A stretch of 64,000 nt of DNA from Veillonella sp. (GTDB lineage: Bacteria; Bacillota; Negativicutes; Veillonellales; Veillonellaceae): assembly GCF_018364065.1 (NCBI RefSeq), contig NZ_JAGZMO010000001.1:186001-250000 (forward strand), read 5' to 3'. Shown piece by piece: positions 27,108 through 35,226 of the stretch (position 1 is the stretch's first letter; each line of letters starts with the position of its first letter). A model generated the notes under the pieces. The model was not told the origin of the DNA. It saw nothing but the letters and a program-made list of their open reading frames with translations, and made no database searches. The position numbers were made by a program, and so were the translations under genes.

Positions 27108-27575
27108 ATGTTAATTCTACGGCGCGCCACACCGGATGATGCGGAAGCCATTTTTGAAGTGGAGCAGGCCTGCTTTTCCATACCTTGGTCCTTGTCCGCC
27201 ATTGAAGCGGAACTGGATGAGGATATGCAGGAACAGCGACTCTACTTGGTGGCGGAAGAAGAGGGGCAAATTGTTGCCTATGCAGGTGCGTGGCTCGTAC
27301 TGGATGAAGGTCAAATCACGAATATTGCAGTCATTCCTGAAGCACGGCGCCAAGGAATCGGAGCCATGATTACGCGCAAGCTCATGAGACTCTTATTCGA
27401 GGCGTCTATGAATGAAATCTTCCTGGAAGTGCGCCTGTCCAATTTGGGCGCTTTGGCCATGTATCGCCGTCTGGGTTTTACCGTAAAAGGCATTCGCAAG
27501 AATTATTACACGGAACCCGTAGAAGACGCATATATTATGTCCTGCACTAAAGATGAAATATACCATAAAGAATAG
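27108..27575 (+). CDS. rimI: Ribosomal-protein S18 alanine N-acetyltransferase RimI
   Basis: A 155-residue GNAT acetyltransferase. It begins LILRRATPDDAEAIFEVE; the acetyl-CoA motif is IAVIPEARRQGIGAMI and the C-terminal motif MYRRLGFTVKGIRKNYY is typical of RimI. It lies between tsaB and tsaD as in many Firmicutes. Confidence 0.95.
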   Translation: MLILRRATPDDAEAIFEVEQACFSIPWSLSAIEAELDEDMQEQRLYLVAEEEGQIVAYAGAWLVLDEGQITNIAVIPEARRQGIGAMITRKLMRLLFEASMNEIFLEVRLSNLGALAMYRRLGFTVKGIRKNYYTEPVEDAYIMSCTKDEIYHKE

Positions 27576-27585
27576 GAGTTTTTTA

Positions 27586-28626
27586 ATGGAACATATATAT
27601 ACCTTGGCCATTGAAAGCAGCTGCGATGAAACATCCGCCGCTGTATTACAAGATGGCCGTCAGGTTTTATCAAATGTTATATCCAGCCAAGTGCCGATTC
27701 ACCAAAAGTTCGGCGGTGTGGTGCCTGAAATTGCATCGCGCCACCATATTGAACAGGTGATTCCCATCGTAGATCAGGCACTTACAGATGCCAATTTAAC
27801 CTTAGCGGATATAGATCATATTGGCGTAACTTACGGTCCCGGCTTAGTAGGTTCGCTCCTGGTAGGCGTTGCCGCCGCCAAAGGTCTTGCCTTTGCAACG
27901 GACAAACCGCTTATCGGCGTACATCACATGGAAGGTCATATATTTGCCAACTTCCTCATTCATCCGGAATTGGAACCTCCATTCCTGAGCCTCGTAGTAT
28001 CCGGCGGTCACACCATGCTGGTAGTCGTAAAGGATTACGAAACCTACGAAGTATTAGGGCAAACCCGTGATGATGCGGCCGGTGAAGCCTTCGATAAAAT
28101 CGCCCGCGTATTAGGCTATCCCTATCCCGGCGGTCCTCAAATCGAAAAAGTAGGCACCACTGGAGATCCTCATGCTATCGAATTTCCAAAAGCATTACAG
28201 GAGAAGGGCAACTTCGAATTCAGCTTCAGCGGTTTGAAATCGGCCGTTCTTAACTATATCAACAATGAACGCCAAAAAGGCAATGAAATCAACGAACCTG
28301 ATGTAGCGGCGTCTTTCCAGCAATCCATCATTGATGTGCTGGTTCATAAGACGAAAGAAGCGGCGCATGCGTCCGGTCAAACGAAGATTACTTTAGCCGG
28401 CGGCGTTTCCGCCAATAAACATTTGCAGGCCGCTTTAAAAGCTATGTGTGAAGAGGAAGGATTTACCTTCTACGAACCGAGCAATATTTTGGCCACAGAT
28501 AATGCGGCCATGATTGGTTGCCGCGCGTACTACATGGCGAAAGCCGGCAAATTCACCGACCTGTATCTCAATGCAAAGCCGTCCATTCCGCTGGGCGTGC
28601 AGGCTACAGTAAGAGATGTAAAATAA
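27586..28626 (+). CDS. tsaD: tRNA t6A threonylcarbamoyltransferase TsaD
   Basis: A 346-residue catalytic subunit that transfers the threonylcarbamoyl group to A37 of ANN-decoding tRNAs. It begins IYTLAIESSCDETSAAVL, carries the iron-binding HMEGH motif and SGGHTMLV, and has GEAFDKIARVLGYPYPGGP and AGGVSANKHL. The start is the ATG at 27586, with AGGAG about 9 bases upstream; the open frame continues back into rimI. A divergent paralogue is encoded at 59447-60442. Confidence 0.97.
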   Translation: MEHIYTLAIESSCDETSAAVLQDGRQVLSNVISSQVPIHQKFGGVVPEIASRHHIEQVIPIVDQALTDANLTLADIDHIGVTYGPGLVGSLLVGVAAAKGLAFATDKPLIGVHHMEGHIFANFLIHPELEPPFLSLVVSGGHTMLVVVKDYETYEVLGQTRDDAAGEAFDKIARVLGYPYPGGPQIEKVGTTGDPHAIEFPKALQEKGNFEFSFSGLKSAVLNYINNERQKGNEINEPDVAASFQQSIIDVLVHKTKEAAHASGQTKITLAGGVSANKHLQAALKAMCEEEGFTFYEPSNILATDNAAMIGCRAYYMAKAGKFTDLYLNAKPSIPLGVQATVRDVK

Positions 28627-28636
28627 GTTTTATCAT

Positions 28637-28750
28637 AAGATACGCTAACTATTTTCGCAGTTCTCAATTCGCAGAAAGATACGTTAAACCTTTTTGCAGT
28701 AAGATGCGTTAAGCAATTTTCCAATAAGATATGTTACATAATGTTCGGCT
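28637..28750. repeat. Degenerate 25-base tandem repeats between tsaD and the kinase gene
   Basis: Units starting at 28637, 28676, 28701 and 28726 each begin aagat(a/g)(c/t)g(t/c)ta and continue with a T-rich segment and often gcag. The last three are in exact 25-base register. The array runs up to the ribosome site of the next gene. Confidence 0.75.
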
Positions 28751-28761
28751 AGGAGTATGGT

Positions 28762-30369
28762 ATGAATATTGCTCAAATGTTAGAGACGAAAACAAATCTA
28801 AATCCGGTGCAACAGCAATTGTTGATTCATATTACTAAATTGCTGCCGTTTGCCAACTCCTTGCCGCAGCAGTCTGTCTTTTTATACACCTTGCACAAGG
28901 ACGGCACCATTTTACACTGGACACCGCTCAGCCGGCGTTCCCACAAGAAACGCTTGCAGACGGACGATAAGACAGGCTATAAGTTCAGTCAGGCCGGTGA
29001 TACGCCTGTACCTCGCAAGGAATTGGTGATTATGGAAGACGGTTCCCAGGCCTATAGCTTGGAAAATGTGAGCGCCTACGAATTGGCACTTTGGAATGAA
29101 GTATTCAATACAGGCCACGCCGTAAAGGGCTTCATGGAACGGTCTCACGGCAATCTGGACCGACTCATGGCATTTCCGATTAAGGACAACGGGGGCAAAT
29201 GTATCGGCGGTATTGCCGTAGTTCATACAGGTTTTATGCAGCAGGATGAGCATCGCAATACAGCTTTATCTGATGTATTAGGGGAAACGACCTACTTGAG
29301 CATGCTCGTGCCGGCGCAGACACAGCTGGAATTGTACAAGCCTTTATCCTATAAAGACGGAGTCATTATTTTCGACGAAGCGGGCATTATTCTCTATGCC
29401 AATGAACCGGCGGCCAGACTGGTTGACCTGCTCGGCTTTGACCGCCGTCTATTAGGCACATCCATCTACGGTGGTTCTTTGAAAATGAGCTGGGTAAAGG
29501 AAGCGCTTCGCAATCATCGCGGTGCCGTATCGGAAGAGATTTACGGCAATATTATTGTAGAACAGACGATAATCCCTGTAAGCACAGGCCATCGAAGCAA
29601 ACGAAGCTTTTTACTGTTAAAAGACCGCACTGAATATCGACGTCAGGAGCAGGCTTTACTCGTTAAGAACTCCGTTATTAAGGAGATTCATCACCGCGTA
29701 AAGAATAATCTGCAGGTCGTGGCGGGCCTATTGCGTATGGAGAGTCGCCGTTCCGATAATGAAGAAGTGAAAAAAGCTCTTCGGGAAGGGGTCAGCCGCA
29801 TCGAAAGTATGGCGCTGGTTCACGAATTGATTTCTCACTATGACGAGGATTATATTAATTTGCGCACAATCGGGGAAGAGCTGTTCCGCCTGTTGCGGCG
29901 CGCCATGGTGCCGTCTGACAAAACGGTCTTCTTTTCCTATGACGGTCCCGATGTGGAACTGTCTTCGCATCGTGCAGGCTATGTGTCACTCATTTTAAAT
30001 GAGCTTATCAGCAACAGCATGGAACATGGTTTTAACTTCCTAAGTGAGGAAAATAGCGGCGCTACGACGCATTCCGTTCAGTCTCATAACGAGTGGGACC
30101 TTATGGATGACAAACAGATAAAGGCGGATGCTTTGAATCGACGCTTCCGCATCAAAATGAAGGTAACGAAAACGAATGGTGAAATCACCTTAGTTTTATC
30201 TGACTCGGGCGTAGGTTTTCCTTCAGATTTCGATATTGTGAAAACATCCCGATTAGGGTTGCAGATTATAAAGAATCTGGTAGAGAATGAATTGAACGGC
30301 TCCATCCATTGTGGAACTGCGGAATCACATGGGGCGGCTGTCACCATTACCTTCAGTGATGCGGAATAA
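28762..30369 (+). CDS. HisKA_2-type sensor histidine kinase (PdtaS/EutW-like)
   Basis: A 535-residue cytosolic kinase with no membrane segment. Residues 1-190 form an H_kinase_N/GAF-like sensory region, about 195-300 a PAS-like domain (GVIIFDEAGIILYANEPAA), and about 308-380 a HisKA_2 dimerisation domain with the phospho-acceptor in EIHHRVKNNLQVVAGLL. The HATPase domain follows, with LILNELISNSMEHGF and DSGVGFP. A polar insert of about 35 residues separates the N and G boxes. Such kinases phosphorylate ANTAR antiterminator response regulators, and one is encoded 155 bases downstream. The input signal is not evident. Confidence 0.9.
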   Translation: MNIAQMLETKTNLNPVQQQLLIHITKLLPFANSLPQQSVFLYTLHKDGTILHWTPLSRRSHKKRLQTDDKTGYKFSQAGDTPVPRKELVIMEDGSQAYSLENVSAYELALWNEVFNTGHAVKGFMERSHGNLDRLMAFPIKDNGGKCIGGIAVVHTGFMQQDEHRNTALSDVLGETTYLSMLVPAQTQLELYKPLSYKDGVIIFDEAGIILYANEPAARLVDLLGFDRRLLGTSIYGGSLKMSWVKEALRNHRGAVSEEIYGNIIVEQTIIPVSTGHRSKRSFLLLKDRTEYRRQEQALLVKNSVIKEIHHRVKNNLQVVAGLLRMESRRSDNEEVKKALREGVSRIESMALVHELISHYDEDYINLRTIGEELFRLLRRAMVPSDKTVFFSYDGPDVELSSHRAGYVSLILNELISNSMEHGFNFLSEENSGATTHSVQSHNEWDLMDDKQIKADALNRRFRIKMKVTKTNGEITLVLSDSGVGFPSDFDIVKTSRLGLQIIKNLVENELNGSIHCGTAESHGAAVTITFSDAE

Positions 30370-30524
30370 TTAAGCCATATGTATTGAAAAGAAGCAGAAT
30401 AATAAATCCATGAGTATTGAAAAGAATTGGCATAAAAGTCAAAATGTTTTAAAGACCATATGGAGTGCCGGTATCATATGAGATGTGAAAGCACGACAAA
30501 GATTTAAGAGAGAGGATGGGCTGT

Positions 30525-31106
30525 ATGAAAGTCTTGATTGTTGATGATGAGTCACTCATTCGCATGGATTTACGAGATCAATTGGAAGCGGCCGGCTACG
30601 AAGTAATTGGGGAAGGCCGCAATGGTGTGGACGCATTGCGTTTAACTAAAGAGCTCTCACCGGAATTGATTCTTATGGACGTTAAAATGCCCGAATTGGA
30701 CGGCATTGAAGCGGCTCGTCAAATTCGTCACAATCATCCATGTCCGGTTGTACTTTTAACAGCCTACAGCCAGGCCGACCTGGTGAAAAAAGCGGGGCAG
30801 TCCGGCGTTTACGGGTATTTAATTAAACCGGTACGGGAAGAGCAGCTTATCCCGGCGTTGGAAATGGCCTACCATCGTTTTATGGAAGACGAAGCGTTAA
30901 AAAAGAATATTACCGACCTGGAAGAAAGTCTAAAAGAGCGCAAATTAATTGCACGGGCCACAGGTATTCTCTGTAAGTTATACACAATCAGTGAGGACGA
31001 AGCCTACGGCCGTTTGCGCCGTTACAGCATGGATAAACGCCTTACTATGAGTGAAACTTGTGAGCGTGTTATCGAGGCTGCTAAAAAGTCAAAAAATCAA
31101 AAATAG
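30525..31106 (+). CDS. ANTAR-domain response regulator (PdtaR/EutV-like)
   Basis: A 193-residue protein. The receiver domain (1-120) has the acidic pair DDES, the phospho-acceptor Asp52 in LILMDVKMP, Thr in LLTAYS and Lys in LIKPVR. The ANTAR RNA-binding domain (about 128-185) shows LKERKLIARATGILCKLY, EDEAYGRLRRYSMDKR. It is expected to bind paired hexaloop hairpins in nascent RNA and prevent termination. Start ATG 30525 is preferred over ATG 30516 because the GAGG site abuts the latter. It probably forms a system with the kinase at 28762. Confidence 0.92.
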   Translation: MKVLIVDDESLIRMDLRDQLEAAGYEVIGEGRNGVDALRLTKELSPELILMDVKMPELDGIEAARQIRHNHPCPVVLLTAYSQADLVKKAGQSGVYGYLIKPVREEQLIPALEMAYHRFMEDEALKKNITDLEESLKERKLIARATGILCKLYTISEDEAYGRLRRYSMDKRLTMSETCERVIEAAKKSKNQK

Positions 31107-31109
31107 TAC

Positions 31110-31137
31110 TTGCATTTTATTTTTTATCCGCTATAAT
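31110..31137 (+). promoter_or_regulatory. groESL promoter
   Basis: TTGCAT at 31110-31115 and TATAAT at 31132-31137 with a 16-base spacer, just upstream of the CIRCE element. Confidence 0.8.
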
Positions 31138-31148
31138 AATAATTGTAG

Positions 31149-31175
31149 TTAGCACTTGACCATAGTGAGTGCTAA
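31149..31175. promoter_or_regulatory. CIRCE operator (HrcA binding site)
   Basis: TTAGCACTT, nine bases, GAGTGCTAA: the CIRCE inverted repeat with one mismatch to the consensus TTAGCACTC-N9-GAGTGCTAA. It lies 52 bases before groES, so HrcA repression of groESL at low temperature is expected. Confidence 0.95.
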
Positions 31176-31226
31176 TAATGTAACCTATAAGAAACTGAAA
31201 TAATTAGTTCAAAGGAGAGATTAACA

Positions 31227-31508
31227 ATGATGAAACCTTTAGGCGACCGTGTCATAATTCGTGTCCTTGAAAAAGAAGAAAAAACGAAAAGCGGTATCTT
31301 TTTACCGGAAACTGCTAAAGAAAAACCTTCCGAAGGTGAAGTAGTAGCAGTAGGTGCCGGTAAAGTTTATGACAATGGTCAGCGCATAGCTCCTGAAGTA
31401 GCTGTTGGTGATAAAGTAATGTTCTCCAAATATGCCGGTACAGAAGTTAAAATCGATGGTGTAGATCACCTCGTAATCAGCGAACGCGATATTTTAGCAA
31501 TTCTCTAA
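31227..31508 (+). CDS. groES: Co-chaperonin GroES
   Basis: A 93-residue 10-kDa chaperonin that caps the GroEL cavity. It shows KPLGDRVIIRVLEKEEKTKSGI and ends VDHLVISERDILAIL. ATG 31227 and ATG 31230 are both plausible after AAAGGAGAG. It forms an operon with groEL under CIRCE control. Confidence 0.97.
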   Translation: MMKPLGDRVIIRVLEKEEKTKSGIFLPETAKEKPSEGEVVAVGAGKVYDNGQRIAPEVAVGDKVMFSKYAGTEVKIDGVDHLVISERDILAIL

Positions 31509-31646
31509 TTGATGAAACGAGATCATCCCGAACACGCTGAAGCAGTTCCGATGGTCTGAAATATTTAATCAACCGGAAATAAAGTTTACTGATTTTATAT
31601 AATACGTGATATGGCGGCAGACGCTATATACAGGAGGTAATATATT

Positions 31647-33281
31647 ATGGCAAAAGAAATTCTTTTCAATGAAGAAGCACGCCGTGCCCTTGGCCGTGGT
31701 GTAGATGCATTGGCAAACGCAGTTAAAGTAACATTGGGACCTAAAGGCCGCAATGTTGTATTAGATAAAAAATTCGGTGCTCCAACAATTACTAACGACG
31801 GTGTAACCATCGCTCGCGACATCGAATTGGCTGATCCATTCGAAAACATGGGCGCTCAGCTCGTTAAAGAAGTAGCAACTAAAACTAACGACGTAGCCGG
31901 TGACGGTACTACAACTGCTACCGTTCTTGCTCAAGCTATGATTCAAGAAGGTATGCGCAACGTAGCAGCCGGTGCAAACCCAATGATTTTGAAAAAAGGT
32001 ATTGAACTTGCTGTTGCTAAATTAGTGGACGAAATCAAAAAGAAATCCATTAAAGTTAACGGCAAAGCTGATATTGCTCAAGTTGCTTCCGTTTCCGCAG
32101 GCGACCAGGAAATCGGCGGCTTAATTGCTGAAGCTATGGAAAAAGTTGGTAACGACGGCGTTATCACTGTAGAAGAATCCAAAGGTCTTCAAACAGATCT
32201 TTCCGTTGTAGAAGGTATGCAGTTCGACCGCGGCTACATTTCCCCTTACATGGTAACTGACCCTGATAAGATGGAAGCCGTAATGAACGATCCTTACATC
32301 TTGATCACTGACCGCAAAATCAGCGCTATTGCCGACATGCTTCCAACTCTTGAAAAAGTGGTAAAACAAGGTAAAGAACTTCTCATCATTGCTGAAGATC
32401 TTGACGGCGAAGCATTGGCTACATTAGTAGTTAACAAATTGCGCGGTACTTTCAAAGCTGTAGCTGTTAAAGCTCCTGGCTTCGGTGACCGTCGTAAAGC
32501 TATGCTTGAAGATATTGCCATCTTAACCGGCGGTGCTGTTATCTCCGAAGATATGGGCCGCAAATTAGACGCTGTTGAACTTGAAGATCTTGGTACAGCT
32601 CGTCAAGTACGCGTAACTAAAGATGAAACTGTAATCATCGATGGTGCAGGCAATGCAGACGCTATTAAACAACGCGTTAACCAGATTAAAGGTCAATTGG
32701 AAGAAACTACTTCCGAATTCGATAAAGAAAAACTTCAAGAACGCCTTGCTAAATTGTCCGGCGGTGTAGCTGTTATCGAAGTAGGTGCTGCTACTGAAGT
32801 TGAATTGAAAGACAAAAAACTTCGCATCGAAGACGCATTGAACGCTACTCGTGCAGCTGTTGAAGAAGGCATCGTAGCCGGCGGCGGTACTACTTTGATC
32901 GACATCCTTCCAGCTCTTGAAGACTTGAAAGAAGAAGGGGACGTACAGACAGGTATTAACCTTGTTAAACGTGCTGTAGAAGAACCTCTTCGTCAGATCG
33001 CTTACAACGCAGGCCTTGAAGGTTCCGTTGTTGTAGAACGCGTTAAAAACACTGAAAGCGGCGTAGGCTTCAACGCTCTTACTGAAGAATATGTGGACAT
33101 GGTAAAAGCCGGTATCGTAGACCCAGCTAAAGTAACTCGTTCCGCTCTTCAAAACGCAGCTTCCATCGCAGCATTAGTATTGACTACTGAAAGCATCGTA
33201 GCTGATAAAGTAGAAGAAAATGCAGCAGCTCCTGCTATGCCTCCAATGGGTGGCATGGGCGGTATGGGCGGCATGATGTAA
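31647..33281 (+). CDS. groEL: Chaperonin GroEL
   Basis: A 544-residue ATP-dependent chaperonin forming double heptamer rings. It has the family signature segments LGPKGRNVVLDKKFGAPTIT, VAGDGTTTATVLAQAM and EEGIVAGGGTTL and ends in the typical Gly-Met tail GGMGGMGGMM. The 138-base gap after groES has no terminator. Codon use is strongly biased, as expected for a highly expressed gene. Confidence 0.98.
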   Translation: MAKEILFNEEARRALGRGVDALANAVKVTLGPKGRNVVLDKKFGAPTITNDGVTIARDIELADPFENMGAQLVKEVATKTNDVAGDGTTTATVLAQAMIQEGMRNVAAGANPMILKKGIELAVAKLVDEIKKKSIKVNGKADIAQVASVSAGDQEIGGLIAEAMEKVGNDGVITVEESKGLQTDLSVVEGMQFDRGYISPYMVTDPDKMEAVMNDPYILITDRKISAIADMLPTLEKVVKQGKELLIIAEDLDGEALATLVVNKLRGTFKAVAVKAPGFGDRRKAMLEDIAILTGGAVISEDMGRKLDAVELEDLGTARQVRVTKDETVIIDGAGNADAIKQRVNQIKGQLEETTSEFDKEKLQERLAKLSGGVAVIEVGAATEVELKDKKLRIEDALNATRAAVEEGIVAGGGTTLIDILPALEDLKEEGDVQTGINLVKRAVEEPLRQIAYNAGLEGSVVVERVKNTESGVGFNALTEEYVDMVKAGIVDPAKVTRSALQNAASIAALVLTTESIVADKVEENAAAPAMPPMGGMGGMGGMM

Positions 33282-33343
33282 TAAATCATAAAACCATACG
33301 CAGTGCTTCATAGGTACTTGTACCGATGAACTAAGCTGAATAT

Positions 33344-33378
33344 AAAGGGTTGTAACCGAAAGGTTACAGCCCTTTTTT
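33344..33378 (+). terminator. groESL terminator
   Basis: aagggttgtaacc, a GAAA tetraloop and ggttacagccctt form a hairpin with about 12 pairs followed by six T. Confidence 0.9.
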
Positions 33379-33419
33379 GTATATAGGGAAAATTTTCTTC
33401 ACAACTTTATTCTATAGAA

Positions 33420-33449
33420 TTGACAGAACCTATCAAAATTAAGTATAAT
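33420..33449 (+). promoter_or_regulatory. Promoter of the small ORF-lysA transcript
   Basis: Consensus TTGACA at 33420-33425 and TATAAT at 33444-33449 with an 18-base spacer. The leader of about 75 bases contains a gcgccaaagcgc hairpin before the small ORF. Confidence 0.8.
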
Positions 33450-33533
33450 TTAGTTCATACATAAACATGTATACATTATACGTGAACAAATTTTACGCTG
33501 TTTAAGCGCCAAAGCGCGAGCAGGGAGCGTATG

Positions 33534-33659
33534 ATGGACAGAGAAAAAACACTGATGAGAGTCGCTGTATTGTCTATAACTGTAGGCAGCATGGCACTCT
33601 CATACATTTATAAGGAGGAGAATTCGCATGAATCAAAAAACATTACCCGTATCCAATGA
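33534..33659 (+). CDS. Putative small single-pass membrane protein overlapping lysA
   Basis: A 41-codon frame starts at ATG 33534 (or 33531) after a GGGAG site and ends at TGA 33657-33659, 32 bases inside lysA in another frame. It encodes a basic N-terminus (MDREKTLMR), a hydrophobic stretch VAVLSITVGSMALSYIY long enough for one membrane helix, and a polar tail. The lysA ribosome site lies inside it, so translation of the two may be coupled. It may be a genuine small protein or a leader ORF; no family is recognised. Confidence 0.45.
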   Translation: MDREKTLMRVAVLSITVGSMALSYIYKEENSHESKNITRIQ

Positions 33660-34881
33660 ACAACTACATGAAATTATTGCACAGTATCCAACACCTTTCC
33701 ACATGTACGATGCGAAGGGAATCGTTGAGAATATTCGCAAATTTATTGCTGCTTTTGACTGGGTGCCGGGATTTAAGAATTACTTTGCTGTAAAAGCAAC
33801 TCCAAATCCATACATTATGCGACTTCTTCAAAATGAAGGGGTAGGCGCCGACTGCTCGTCCATGGCGGAACTCGTGCTCTGCGAAAAAGTGGGCATATTG
33901 GGCGATAACATTATGTTTACCTCCAATGACACACCATATGAGGAGTTTGCCAAAGCTTTTGAACTGGGTGCCATCATCAACCTTGACGATATTACACATA
34001 TTAAATATATTGAAGCACGCCGTCCATTACCTGAACGTCTTGCATTCCGCTACAATCCGGGCTCTTTGAAAGAAGGGGGCAATACGATTATCGGTATTCC
34101 GGAAGACGCAAAATACGGCATGACCGGCGATCAGATTATTGAAGCGGTAAACTACTGCAAAGACCGCGGCATTACCAGCTTCGGCCTGCACACCATGGTA
34201 GTGTCCAACGAGTTGGATCTGGAAGGTCTTATCGGCACAGCACAGCTCATGTTCGACTTGGCCGTGCGCGTAAAAGAAGAAACAGGCGTTATGATTGATT
34301 TTATCGACCTTGGCGGCGGTGTAGGTGTAGCTTACAGACCGGAAGACACACCGGTTGATTACGAAGCTCTCAGCGCCGGTATTAAAGAAGTCTACAATAA
34401 TACACTCATAGCCAACGGCTTCAAAGATGTATCCTTAGTATTCGAATGCGGCCGTATGGTTACAGGCCCTTACGGTTACCTGGTAACGACCGCCATTCAC
34501 CACAAAGACATTTACAAACATTACATTGGTCTCGATGCCTGTATGACGCACTTAATGCGTCCTGCTTTGTATGGTTCGTATCATCATATTACCGTAGTAG
34601 GGAAGGAATATGCACCGCTGGATCATGTATATGATGTGACCGGCTCCTTGTGCGAAAACAACGATAAATTTGCCATTGACCGCCAACTACCGGAGATTGT
34701 GGACGGAGATATTTTAGTCATTCATGACACCGGAGCTCACGGCCATGCTATGGGCTTCAACTACAACGGCAAATTGAAATCTGCCGAATTGTTACTCAAT
34801 GAAGATGGCAGCGTAACTCAGATTCGTCGTGCAGAAACCTTAGATGACTTATTTGCAACATTGGATTTCAGTAATTTATAA
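33628..34881 (+). CDS. lysA: Diaminopimelate decarboxylase
   Basis: A 417-residue fold-type III PLP decarboxylase, the last step of lysine synthesis from meso-diaminopimelate. PLP Lys is in NYFAVKATPNPYI, the phosphate-binding glycine loop in DLGGGVGVAYR, and the substrate-specificity segment in GSLCENNDKFA. Strong AAGGAGGAG ribosome site. The dapB-asd-dapA genes at 48590-51352 supply earlier steps. A related lysine/ornithine decarboxylase role is possible but the specificity motif favours LysA. Confidence 0.9.
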   Translation: MNQKTLPVSNEQLHEIIAQYPTPFHMYDAKGIVENIRKFIAAFDWVPGFKNYFAVKATPNPYIMRLLQNEGVGADCSSMAELVLCEKVGILGDNIMFTSNDTPYEEFAKAFELGAIINLDDITHIKYIEARRPLPERLAFRYNPGSLKEGGNTIIGIPEDAKYGMTGDQIIEAVNYCKDRGITSFGLHTMVVSNELDLEGLIGTAQLMFDLAVRVKEETGVMIDFIDLGGGVGVAYRPEDTPVDYEALSAGIKEVYNNTLIANGFKDVSLVFECGRMVTGPYGYLVTTAIHHKDIYKHYIGLDACMTHLMRPALYGSYHHITVVGKEYAPLDHVYDVTGSLCENNDKFAIDRQLPEIVDGDILVIHDTGAHGHAMGFNYNGKLKSAELLLNEDGSVTQIRRAETLDDLFATLDFSNL

Positions 34882-35025
34882 TAAAACACTATTATTTTTC
34901 ATGAGTGTATGTTATAATATTTAGGAAATTTATAACAATGAAACATTCTAATTGCAAGCATTTTTAATGTTTCATATAAAATTTAATAATATTTTTAAAT
35001 TCATAGTATTTTAGTAGAATTTAAC

Positions 35026-35054
35026 TTGCACAGCACAGTGTAAGGCTGTATAAT
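35026..35054 (+). promoter_or_regulatory. suf operon promoter
   Basis: TTGCAC at 35026-35031 and TATAAT at 35049-35054 with a 17-base spacer. Transcription should start near 35061, leaving a leader of about 165 bases. A second extended -10 candidate, TGTTATAAT, is at 34910-34918. Confidence 0.75.
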
Positions 35055-35090
35055 GTTTATTAGGTATAAATGTTACAAGTCTTGATGGTT

Positions 35091-35156
35091 ACCAAAGTGG
35101 TATGAATTTAATGCTTTTATGAGCGGTATTTCACTTTGGTGGAATATCGCTTTTTT
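35091..35156 (+). promoter_or_regulatory. Putative attenuator in the suf leader
   Basis: A terminator hairpin (35122-35134 with 35139-35151, 13 pairs, loop tttg) is followed by six T. Its upper part, tcactttggt at 35131-35140, can instead pair with accaaagtgg at 35091-35100. The two helices exclude each other, as in transcription attenuators. A six-codon ORF starting at ATG 35102 ends at the base of the terminator stem. Confidence 0.5.
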
Positions 35157-35226
35157 GTATTTACACCTATATACTCAATATCTATGACAAAATATCATAA
35201 TTAAACAATAAAGGAGTGACCGAATC

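Noticed and set aside
32565..33152. A 195-codon minus-strand frame inside groEL.
   Set aside because: Antisense to a highly biased gene; the Phe/Ser/Tyr-rich product is typical of reverse-complemented codon bias.
35041..35160. T-box riboswitch before suf or lysA.
   Set aside because: The conserved T-box sequence and specifier structure are absent; only a terminator and a competing helix are visible.
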